Shown piece after piece: positions 43,621 through 50,293 of a DNA stretch of 64,000 bases. The DNA lies in the NCBI RefSeq assembly GCF_006539505.1, contig NZ_BJND01000021.1, positions 58,515 through 122,514 on the forward strand, read 5' to 3'. Below the pieces are notes generated by a model. It was not told the origin of the DNA and searched no databases. It saw nothing but the letters and a program-made list of their open reading frames with translations. Source of the DNA: Streptomyces spinoverrucosus. GTDB lineage: Bacteria > Actinomycetota > Actinomycetes > Streptomycetales > Streptomycetaceae. The first letter of the stretch is position 1; the number at the start of each line of letters is the position of its first letter. Made by a program: the position numbers and the translations under genes.

Positions 43621-43784
43621 GCCGCCACCCCGTCCGGGCCGTCGCCCACATCCGCATGCGGCAGTACCGCGCCAGCCCCCGAGCCCGCGGACCCATCGCC
43701 CGCCCTCCCGCGCCGGACCCCGACGTCCCCCGGGCCGACGAAACAGGCCCCAGCAGCTACCGGCACCCGGCGGGACTCACTCAT
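43617..43784 (-). CDS. Micro-ORF 3 of a tandem family (55 residues)
   Basis: It reads MSESRRVPVAAGACFVGPGD... and ends DGVAA. The ATG overlaps the stop of micro-ORF 2 and its own stop overlaps the histidine kinase ATG (GCATGAG). It is paralogous to the two ORFs upstream, sharing the first 14 residues with copy 2. The upstream GGAGAGG site lies eight bases from its ATG. Unknown function; small, Gly/Ala-rich, not clearly membrane-spanning. Confidence 0.5.
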   Translation of the reverse strand: MSESRRVPVAAGACFVGPGDVGVRRGRAGDGSAGSGAGAVLPHADVGDGPDGVAA

Positions 43785-43957
43785 GCCGCCACCTCTCCCA
43801 GGAAACCCGAGCGGTCACTCACATCCGCCCGCAGCAGAACCACGCCAGCAACCGAGCCCGCGAAGCCATCGCCCGCCCTCCCGCACCGGACCCCGACGTG
43901 CCCCAGGCCGACGAGACAGGCCCCAGCGGCTACCGGCACCCGACGGGACTCACTCAT
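43781..43957 (-). CDS. Micro-ORF 2 of a tandem family (58 residues)
   Basis: It reads MSESRRVPVAAGACLVGLGH..., has VAGVVLLRADVSDRSGFLGE in the second half and ends VAA. It has ATGA overlaps at both ends and GGAGAGG eight bases before the start. It differs from copy 3 by a 9-base and from copy 1 by a 63-base length change, both multiples of three, so frame and coupling are preserved. Confidence 0.5.
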   Translation of the reverse strand: MSESRRVPVAAGACLVGLGHVGVRCGRAGDGFAGSVAGVVLLRADVSDRSGFLGEVAA

Positions 43958-44067
43958 GCCGCCACCTCTCCCAGGACACCCGAGCGGTCACTCACATGCG
44001 CCCGCACCAGAACCACGCTCGGCGGCAAGGTCCCAGCGGCTCCCGGCACCCGGCGGGGCTCGCTCAT
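43954..44067 (-). CDS. Micro-ORF 1 of a tandem family (37 residues)
   Basis: It reads MSEPRRVPGAAGTLPPSVVL then VRAHVSDRSGVLGEVAA. Its ATG overlaps the symporter stop (GCATGA) and its stop overlaps micro-ORF 2. The C-terminal VSDRSGxLGEVAA is shared with copy 2; the central 21 residues of copies 2 and 3 are absent. Confidence 0.5.
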   Translation of the reverse strand: MSEPRRVPGAAGTLPPSVVLVRAHVSDRSGVLGEVAA

Positions 44068-45776
44068 GCCTTCACCTCCGCCCGTACTTCCTCCGGCAGA
44101 TGGAATCGCGCCAGGATCGCCGCCGTCCCCGCCGGGACCCGGCTTGGGGTCGCCAGGGACACCAGCGCCATCGTGAGGAAGCCCAGCGGGACCGACCACA
44201 GGGCGGGCCAGGCGAGCAGGGCGTGCAGGGGGCCCGCGCCGGGGAAGTCCGCCATGGTCGCGGCGACCGCCAGGAACGCCGAACCGCCTCCCACCAGCAT
44301 CCCGGCCGCCGCGCCCGGCGGAGTCAGCCGACGCCACCAGATGCCGAGCACCAGCAGCGGGCAGAACGACGACGCCGACACGGCGAAGGCCAGCCCCACC
44401 GCGTCCGCCACCGGCAGCCCGCCGACCAGCACGCTCGCCACGAGCGGCGCGGCCATCGCGAGGACCGTGCCGCGCCGGAAGTGCCGCACGCCCCGCGCGG
44501 GCAGGACGTCCTGCGCGAGCACGCCCGCCACCGCCATGGTCAGCCCCGACGCCGTCGACAGGAACGCCGCGAAGGCCCCGCCCGCCACCAGCGCGCCCAG
44601 CAGATCGCCGCCGACGCCCCCGATCATGCGTTCCGGCAACAGCAGGACCGCCGCGTCCGCGTCGCCGGTGAGGGTGAGTTCGGGGGCGTAGAGACGGCCG
44701 AGGGCGCCGTACACCGGCGGCAGCAGATAGAAGCCGCCGATGAGGGCGAGCACGGCGACCGTCGTCCGGCGGGCGGCGACGCCGTGCGGGCTGGTGTAGA
44801 AGCGGACGACGACGTGCGGCAGGCCCATGGTGCCGAGGAAGGTGGCGAGGATCAGTCCGTACGTGGCGTAGAGCGGGCGTTCCGCACGGTTCTCGGCCCG
44901 CGACGGTGACATCCCGCCGCCGCTCGCGGGGTCGGCCCTGGGGACGGGCGTGCCCTTGTCGAACGTGAGGCGGGTGCTCTGTTCGATGCGGTGGGTGCCG
45001 GCGGGCAGGTCGAGCCGCTGCTCCTCGTACGCACGCCCGTCGACCGTGCCGCTGACCGTCACCGTCAGCGGCTTGTCGAGCTTCAGGTCGAGGGTGTCGT
45101 CGACGCGGACGACCCGCTGTTCGCGGAAGGCGGCCGGTTCGTCGAAGGCGTTGCGGGGAGCGCCGTCGCCCTGCCAGGCAAGGACGAGGAAGAGGGCGGG
45201 GACCAGGAGGGCGGTGAGCTTCAGCCAGTACTGGAAGGCCTGCACGAACGTGATGCTGCGCATGCCGCCCGCCGCGACGATCGCGGTCACGACGACGGCG
45301 ACGATGATCCCGCCGAGCCAGTCGGGCGCGCCGGTCAGGACGGTCAGCGTGAGCCCGGCGCCCTGGAGCTGGGGCAGCAGGTACAGCCAGCCGACGCCGA
45401 CGACGAAGGCGCCCGCGAGCCGCCGTACCGCCTGGGAGGCGAGGCGGGCCTCGGCGAAGTCGGGCAGCGTGTAGGCGCCGGAGCGGCGCAGGGGGGCGGC
45501 GACGAACACGAGGAGGACCAGGTATCCGGCGGTGTATCCGACCGGGTACCAGAGCATGTCCGGACCCTGGACGAGGACCAGTCCCGCGATGCCGAGGAAG
45601 GACGCGGCGGACAGGTACTCACCGCTGATCGCGGCAGCGTTCAGACGGGGGCCGACGGTGCGGGAGGCGACGTAGAAATCGGAGGTGGTCCGGGATATGC
45701 GCAGGCCGAAGGCGCCGACGAGGACGGTCGCCACGACGACGAGGGCGACGGCGGGAACGGCGTATCCGGAGTACAC
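44064..45776 (-). CDS. Sodium:solute symporter (SSF, cation/acetate symporter-like)
   Basis: 570 residues with about 13 membrane helices. SRTVGPRLNAAAISGEYLSAASFLGIAGLV is the SSF start, GYLVLLVFVAAPLRRSGAYTLPDF follows, and TASGLTMAVAGVLAQDVLP holds the sodium-site helix 8. A ~95-residue hydrophilic insert (about 204-298, beta-rich, VSGTVDGRAYEEQRLDLPAG) faces outside. It probably imports a carboxylate such as acetate or pyruvate with Na+. It lies in an operon with a DUF485-like protein, as in ActP systems, and with a LytTR two-component pair that may sense its substrate. Confidence 0.9.
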   Translation of the reverse strand: MYSGYAVPAVALVVVATVLVGAFGLRISRTTSDFYVASRTVGPRLNAAAISGEYLSAASFLGIAGLVLVQGPDMLWYPVGYTAGYLVLLVFVAAPLRRSGAYTLPDFAEARLASQAVRRLAGAFVVGVGWLYLLPQLQGAGLTLTVLTGAPDWLGGIIVAVVVTAIVAAGGMRSITFVQAFQYWLKLTALLVPALFLVLAWQGDGAPRNAFDEPAAFREQRVVRVDDTLDLKLDKPLTVTVSGTVDGRAYEEQRLDLPAGTHRIEQSTRLTFDKGTPVPRADPASGGGMSPSRAENRAERPLYATYGLILATFLGTMGLPHVVVRFYTSPHGVAARRTTVAVLALIGGFYLLPPVYGALGRLYAPELTLTGDADAAVLLLPERMIGGVGGDLLGALVAGGAFAAFLSTASGLTMAVAGVLAQDVLPARGVRHFRRGTVLAMAAPLVASVLVGGLPVADAVGLAFAVSASSFCPLLVLGIWWRRLTPPGAAAGMLVGGGSAFLAVAATMADFPGAGPLHALLAWPALWSVPLGFLTMALVSLATPSRVPAGTAAILARFHLPEEVRAEVKA

Positions 45777-45788
45777 GGGTCGACGTCC

Positions 45789-46154
45789 TCAGCGGTCCTC
45801 GACCAGGCGGACGAAGTCCCGTTCGTTGCGTTCGGCGCGGCCGACGTACCAGCGGGCCAGCAGCACCAGCGGCGCGTACAGGCAGAAGCCGAGGACCAGC
45901 CACTCCAGGCGGCGGGCGTTGGGCGTGGTGGCGAACACCAGGGGCAGGGGGCCGACCAGCAGGACGAGGACCGCGAACACCGTGAAGGCGGCGCGGAGTT
46001 GGGTGCGCATCAGGGAGCGGACGTAGGTGTGGCCGAGGGTGGTCTGCTCGTCGATCTCGGTGCGCGGGCGGTAGTAACCCGAGGCGCGGCGGGTGCGGCG
46101 GGGCGGGCCGGTGACGACCACGCGGCGTTCGGTGGGTTCCTGGGGCACCGTCAC
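45789..46154 (-). CDS. DUF485-like small membrane protein
   Basis: 121 residues from an ATG overlapping the response-regulator stop. A charged N-terminal half (RRTRRASGYYRPRTEIDEQT) precedes two helices (FTVFAVLVLLVGPLPLVFA and LEWLVLGFCLYAPLVLLARW) and a short polar tail (RNERDFVRLVEDR). The layout and the place before an SSF symporter match DUF485 partners such as YjcH of ActP. It may assist the symporter; I infer this from context. Confidence 0.75.
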   Translation of the reverse strand: MTVPQEPTERRVVVTGPPRRTRRASGYYRPRTEIDEQTTLGHTYVRSLMRTQLRAAFTVFAVLVLLVGPLPLVFATTPNARRLEWLVLGFCLYAPLVLLARWYVGRAERNERDFVRLVEDR

Positions 46155-46906
46155 GACCTCCTCATGAGCAGGTCCCGCAGCTCGCGCGCGTGGCGGCGGC
46201 TGACCTGGAGTTCCTCCGTGCCGACCAGGACACTGACCGTGCCCGCGTCGAGACGGAGTTCGCCGATGTGGCGCAGGGCGACCAGGTGGCGGCGGTGGAT
46301 GCGCACGAAGCCGCGAGAGCGCCAGCGCTCCTCCAGGGTGGACAGCGGGATACGGACCAGGTGGCTGCCCTTGCCGGTGTGCAGGCGGGCGTAGTCGCCC
46401 TGGGCCTCGACGTGGGTGATGTCGTCGACGGCGACGAAACGGGTCACGCCGCCCAGCTCGACGGGGATTTGGTCCGGGTCGGGCTCGTGGACGGGGATGC
46501 GGGGCGCGGAAGAGGTGCCGCGCTGCTCGACGGCCCGGCGTACGGCCTCGGCGAGCCGCTCCTTGCGGACGGGTTTCAGCACGTAGTCGACCGCCTTGAG
46601 GTCGAAGGCCTGCACGGCGAAGTCCTCGTGCGCGGTGACGAAGACTACAAGCGGCGGCTGGGCGAAGCCGGTGAGCAGCCGGGCCAGGTCCAGTCCGTCG
46701 AGACCGGGCATGTTGATGTCGAGGAAGACGACGTCGATGGCCTCGGGTCCGTCCGGTCCGGACTCCAGGGCGCGGGTGATCCGGCGCAGCGCCTCGGTCG
46801 CGTCGCCGGCACCCTCGGCGCTGCCGATCCGCGGATCCGCGTTCAGCAGGTACACGAGTTCCTCAAGTGAGGGTCGTTCGTCGTCGACAGCCAGGGCGCG
46901 CAGCAT
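46151..46906 (-). CDS. LytTR-family response regulator
   Basis: 251 residues. The receiver domain begins MLRALAVDDERPSLEELVYLL (acidic pair) with phospho-Asp in VVFLDINMPGLDGLDLARLL and Lys in VDYVLKPVRKERL. The C-terminal LytTR DNA-binding domain covers ITHVEAQGDYARLHTGKGSHLV ... GFVRIHRRHLVALRHI. A GTG at 46942 would add 12 residues. I prefer 46906 because TAGACT eight bases upstream could be a -10 for a leaderless mRNA. It heads the symporter/kinase operon and overlaps the next gene by four bases. Confidence 0.92.
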   Translation of the reverse strand: MLRALAVDDERPSLEELVYLLNADPRIGSAEGAGDATEALRRITRALESGPDGPEAIDVVFLDINMPGLDGLDLARLLTGFAQPPLVVFVTAHEDFAVQAFDLKAVDYVLKPVRKERLAEAVRRAVEQRGTSSAPRIPVHEPDPDQIPVELGGVTRFVAVDDITHVEAQGDYARLHTGKGSHLVRIPLSTLEERWRSRGFVRIHRRHLVALRHIGELRLDAGTVSVLVGTEELQVSRRHARELRDLLMRRS

Positions 46907-46983
46907 GAACGTGGAGTCTAGGTGCGATTCGTCCGCCTGCACACGGGCCGGAGGTGGACGTTCGCGCTGGATACAGTGCTGTT

Positions 46984-47487
46984 ATGAACAGCAGGCCGGC
47001 GCCCTTCGACGAACTGGACCGGAAGATCATCACCGCGCTGATGGCGAACTCCCGGACGAGCTTCGCCGAGATCGGCGCGGCGATCGGGCTGTCCTCGACG
47101 GCCGTGAAGCGCCGGGTGGACCGGCTGCGGGAGACCGGCGTGATCACCGGGTTCACGGCGACCGTGGAGCCGTCGGCGCTGGGCTGGCGTACCGAGGCGT
47201 ATGTCGAGGTGTACTGCGAGGGCGCGGCGCCGCCCCGGCGGCTGGCGGAGGTGGTGCGGGGGTATCCCGAAATCGCGGCGGCGATGACGGTGACCGGCGG
47301 CGCGGACGCGCTGCTGCATGTGCGGGCGCGGGACGTGGAGCACTTCGAGGAGGTGCTGGAGCGGATCCGTACGGAGCCGTTCATCCGGAAGACGATCAGT
47401 GTGATGGTGCTGTCCCATCTGATCCCGGAGAGTCCGGAGGCGGGTGCGAGCCAGCCCGCGCCGGAGCGCGCACCAGACGTGCGCTGA
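46984..47487 (+). CDS. Lrp/AsnC-family transcriptional regulator
   Basis: 167 residues from the ATG in GTTATGAACAG. The HTH is LDRKIITALMANSRTSFAEIGAAIGLSSTAVKRRVDRLRETGVITGF (about 10-57), followed by an RAM ligand domain with AAAMTVTGGADALLHVRARDVEHFEEVLERIR. These respond to amino acids. The next genes degrade methylarginine and ornithine, so an arginine-related effector is a fair inference. A 30-residue Pro/Ala tail follows the RAM domain. Confidence 0.92.
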   Translation: MNSRPAPFDELDRKIITALMANSRTSFAEIGAAIGLSSTAVKRRVDRLRETGVITGFTATVEPSALGWRTEAYVEVYCEGAAPPRRLAEVVRGYPEIAAAMTVTGGADALLHVRARDVEHFEEVLERIRTEPFIRKTISVMVLSHLIPESPEAGASQPAPERAPDVR

Positions 47488-47609
47488 GGCCGGAAACAAC
47501 GCAGCGATCCTGCGCGGACACGCAGCTTTTGTTTCTTGTCGGTCCTTTCCGCCGTTCCTACCGTGGTGTCACCCCCAGTCGACACCGCAGGAAGCGGAGG
47601 AACCCCTCT

Positions 47610-48431
47610 GTGCCCGAAATCCGTGTGCCGCGCCGGCGGCGCTTCCTCGTCTGCGAACCCAGACACTTCGCCGTGCAGTACGCGATCAATCCCTGGATGG
47701 ACCCCGACGTCCGGGTCGACGTCGCTCTGGCCCAGCAGCAGTGGCGGACGCTGATCCGCGCCTACGAGGACCACGGCCACACCGTCGACACCGTGCCGCC
47801 GGTGCCCGGTCTGCCGGACATGGTCTTCGCCGCCAACTCGGCGGTCGTCGTCGACGGCCGCGTCTTCGGCTCCCTCTTCCACGCGCCCGAGCGGCGCCCC
47901 GAGTCCGGCTACTACGACACCTGGTTCAAGGCGGCGGGCTTCGACGTCTACCGCCCGGAGAACGTCTGCGAGGGCGAGGGCGACCTCGTCCCGACGGGCC
48001 GGTACGTGCTGGCCGGCACCGGCTTCCGCACCACCCGCGAGGCGCATCGCGAGGTGCAGGAGTTCCTCGGTGTGCCGGTGATCTCCCTGACCCTGGTGGA
48101 TCCGTACTTCTACCACCTCGACACGGCGCTGTTCGTGCTCGACGAGGAGAACATCGCGTACTACCCGGACGCGTTCTCGCCCGGCAGCCGTGAGGTGCTC
48201 GCGCGGCTGTACCCGGACGCGGTGCTCGGCACCCGCGAGGACGCGATGGCGTTCGGGCTCAACTCCGTCTCCGACGGACATCACGTCTTCATCTCACCCC
48301 GCGCCGAGGGCCTCGCCGCGCAGCTCGCCGACCGCGGCTACCTGCCCGTCCCCGTGGACCTGTCGGAGTTCCACAAGGCCGGCGGGGGCATCAAGTGCTG
48401 CACCCAGGAAATCCGGGAGATCCGTTCATGA
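47610..48431 (+). CDS. ddaH: Dimethylargininase (N(G),N(G)-dimethylarginine dimethylaminohydrolase)
   Basis: 273 residues from a GTG with GGAGG. MVFAANSAVVV (substrate Asn/Asp loop), catalytic His in DPYFYHLDTALFVL and the C-terminal nucleophile in GGGIKCCTQEIRE are the guanidino-group hydrolase pattern. It hydrolyses methylated arginine to citrulline and methylamines; arginine deiminase or a related amidinotransferase-fold enzyme is the main alternative, but the length and GGGIKCCTQE end favour DDAH. It is coupled by ATGA to the aminotransferase. Confidence 0.9.
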   Translation: MPEIRVPRRRRFLVCEPRHFAVQYAINPWMDPDVRVDVALAQQQWRTLIRAYEDHGHTVDTVPPVPGLPDMVFAANSAVVVDGRVFGSLFHAPERRPESGYYDTWFKAAGFDVYRPENVCEGEGDLVPTGRYVLAGTGFRTTREAHREVQEFLGVPVISLTLVDPYFYHLDTALFVLDEENIAYYPDAFSPGSREVLARLYPDAVLGTREDAMAFGLNSVSDGHHVFISPRAEGLAAQLADRGYLPVPVDLSEFHKAGGGIKCCTQEIREIRS

Positions 48432-49651
48432 CCGCACCCGCCCGTACCCGCGACTCCGCCGAGCTGATCCGCGCCGAGGAGCCGGTGCTCGCGCACAACT
48501 ACCACCCGCTGCCCGTGGTCGTCGCCCGCGCCGAGGGCACATGGGTGGAGGACGTCGAGGGCCGCCGCTACCTCGACATGCTGGCCGGCTACTCGGCCCT
48601 CAACTTCGGCCACCGCCACCCCGCCCTGATCGACGCGGCCCACCGCCAGCTCGACCGTCTGACCCTGACCTCCCGGGCCTTCCACAACGACCGGCTCGCC
48701 GAGTTCGCCGAGCGGCTGGCCGAGCTGACCGGCCTGGACATGGTGCTGCCCATGAACACCGGCGCGGAGGCGGTGGAGAGCGGCATCAAGGTGGCCCGCA
48801 AGTGGGCGTACGACGTGAAGGGCGTCCCCGCCGACCGGGCGACGATCGTGGTGGCGGCGGAGAACTTCCACGGCCGTACGACGACGATCGTGAGCTTCTC
48901 GACGGACGAGACCGCTCGGGCGGGGTTCGGCCCGTTCACGCCGGGCTTCCGGATCGTGCCGTACGACGACCTGGCGGCGCTGGAGGCGGCGGTCGACGAG
49001 ACGACGGCCGCCGTGCTGATCGAGCCGATCCAGGGCGAGGCGGGCGTGCTCATCCCGTCCGACGGCTATCTGGCGGGCGTGCGGGAGCTGACGCGGCGCA
49101 AGGGGTGCCTGTTCATCGCGGACGAGATCCAGTCGGGCCTCGGCCGTACGGGCCGCACGCTCGCCGTCGAGCACGAGGACGTCGTCCCCGATGTGCTGCT
49201 GCTCGGCAAGGCGCTGGGCGGGGGCATCGTGCCGGTGTCGGCGGTGGTCGCGCGCCGGGAGGTGCTCGGGGTGCTGCGGCCCGGTGAGCACGGTTCGACG
49301 TTCGGCGGCAACCCGCTGGCCGCCGCGGTCGGCACGGCGGTGGTCGAGCTACTGGAGACGGGCGAGTACCAGCGCCGGGCCGCGGAACTGGGCATTGTCC
49401 TGCGGGGCGCCCTTGAGGGGCTGGTCGGCAAGGGCATCGTCGGCTTCCGGGCGCGCGGGCTGTGGGCGGGGGTCGACATCGACCCGGCGATCGGCACCGG
49501 GCGCGAGATCAGCGAACGCCTGATGCGTGAGGGCGTGCTGGTGAAGGACACACACGGCTCGACGATCCGGCTCGCACCTCCGCTGACCATCACGACGGAG
49601 GAACTGCGCTCGGCGGTGGGGGCGCTGGGGGTGGTGTTGGGGCAGGCCTGA
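48428..49651 (+). CDS. rocD: Ornithine aminotransferase
   Basis: 407 residues. A class-III aminotransferase: LDMLAGYSALNFGHRHP, NTGAEAVESGIKVARKW (PLP phosphate loop), LIEPIQGEAGV, CLFIADEIQSGLGRTG and the PLP-Lys in LLLGKALGGGIVPVSAVV. EHGSTFGGNPLAAAVG is the usual Thr motif. It converts ornithine to glutamate semialdehyde. Together with DDAH it suggests use of arginine derivatives, although an ornithine-producing arginase is not in the window. Confidence 0.94.
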   Translation: MTAPARTRDSAELIRAEEPVLAHNYHPLPVVVARAEGTWVEDVEGRRYLDMLAGYSALNFGHRHPALIDAAHRQLDRLTLTSRAFHNDRLAEFAERLAELTGLDMVLPMNTGAEAVESGIKVARKWAYDVKGVPADRATIVVAAENFHGRTTTIVSFSTDETARAGFGPFTPGFRIVPYDDLAALEAAVDETTAAVLIEPIQGEAGVLIPSDGYLAGVRELTRRKGCLFIADEIQSGLGRTGRTLAVEHEDVVPDVLLLGKALGGGIVPVSAVVARREVLGVLRPGEHGSTFGGNPLAAAVGTAVVELLETGEYQRRAAELGIVLRGALEGLVGKGIVGFRARGLWAGVDIDPAIGTGREISERLMREGVLVKDTHGSTIRLAPPLTITTEELRSAVGALGVVLGQA

Positions 49652-49670
49652 GGGGGCGGGGCGGGGGCGG

Positions 49671-49782
49671 CTTCGCGTGGGGGCGACTTCGCGTGGCGGC
49701 GGCTTCGCGTGGCGGCGGCTTCACGCGGCGGCGGCTTCACGCGGCGGCGGCTTCACGCGGCGGCGGCTTCACGCGGGGGCGG
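49671..49782. repeat. Seven-unit 16-bp tandem repeat
   Basis: Seven exact 16-base periods of CTTC(G/A)CG(T/C)GG(C/G)GGCG(G/A). Units 1-3 carry CTTCGCGTGG, units 4-7 CTTCACGCGG, so the array grew from two variants. It starts 20 bases after the rocD stop. Confidence 0.9.
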
Positions 49783-49786
49783 TCGA

Positions 49787-50154
49787 CGGCCTGCCTTCAC
49801 GCAGGTCTCGCCCGCCGCGAGCAGCCCCTGCGCGCGGCAGCGGACGAACGGTTCCCCCAGGCCCCGCCACCGCAAGCAGCCCCTACGTAGCAGCAGGCGA
49901 CGGCCTTCAACCAGGCCCCGCCCACCGCGAACAGCCCCTGCACGGCGGCAGCGATCGACGGCCTTCACGCGGGCCTCGCCCACCGCGAACAGCCCCCGCG
50001 CGGCAGCGATCGACAGCCTTCACCCAGACCCACCCACCCCAAGCAGCCCCCGCACGGCAGCGATCGACGACCTCCACCCAGACCCACCCACCAAGCAGCC
50101 CCCGCGCGGCGGCAGGCGACGGCCTTCACCTAGACCCGCCCGCCGCGAATAGCG
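49787..50154. repeat. About seven imperfect ~52-63-bp tandem units
   Basis: Boundaries recur at CGAC|GGCCTTCAC-like positions (about 49850, 49902, 49960, 50015, 50069, 50121). Each unit has GGCCTTCACCCAGRCC, then CRCCCACCGCGAACAGCCCC, then CGCGCGGCAGCGATCGAC. Divergence between units is highest at the first. No unique spacers are present. Confidence 0.8.
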
Positions 50155-50293
50155 CCCCCACCCAGCCCTCCACGCGACCGCCCGCCCCGCCCCTCTCCCC
50201 GCAGGTGGTCCCCCGCGCGGCAGCCCCGCCCCCGCAGGGGTGAAGATGGGGGCAAGAGGTGGTAGACCACTCTCAGCGACAGAGAGGTCAACC

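Larger units (their letters stand above)
43617..44067 (-). repeat. Three imperfect tandem repeats linking symporter and kinase genes
   Basis: Units start at 44067, 43957 and 43784 (unit lengths 110, 173 and 164 bases). Each begins GCATGAG(T/C)GAG and carries one micro-ORF. No spacer lies between them. The three unit lengths are all 2 modulo 3, exactly what keeps every ATGA junction working. Confidence 0.85.
49652..50293. other. 642-bp gap filled by two tandem-repeat families
   Basis: No gene is supported here. Several long open frames exist in both directions, but they shift with the repeats, whose periods are not multiples of three. From 49671 a 16-bp array runs to 49782, then a second array of ~52-63-bp units from about 49787 to 50154, then 140 bases of unique GC-rich DNA leading to the phosphatase gene (AGAGAGG site). 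Confidence 0.7.

Noticed and set aside
49671..50154. Possible CRISPR array
   Set aside because: The units are contiguous with no unique spacers of constant length, and no cas gene is near.
49677..50243. Pro/Ala/Ser-rich repeat protein
   Set aside because: All forward frames stay open only because the DNA is GC-rich; repeat periods of 16 and ~55 would shift the reading frame each unit.
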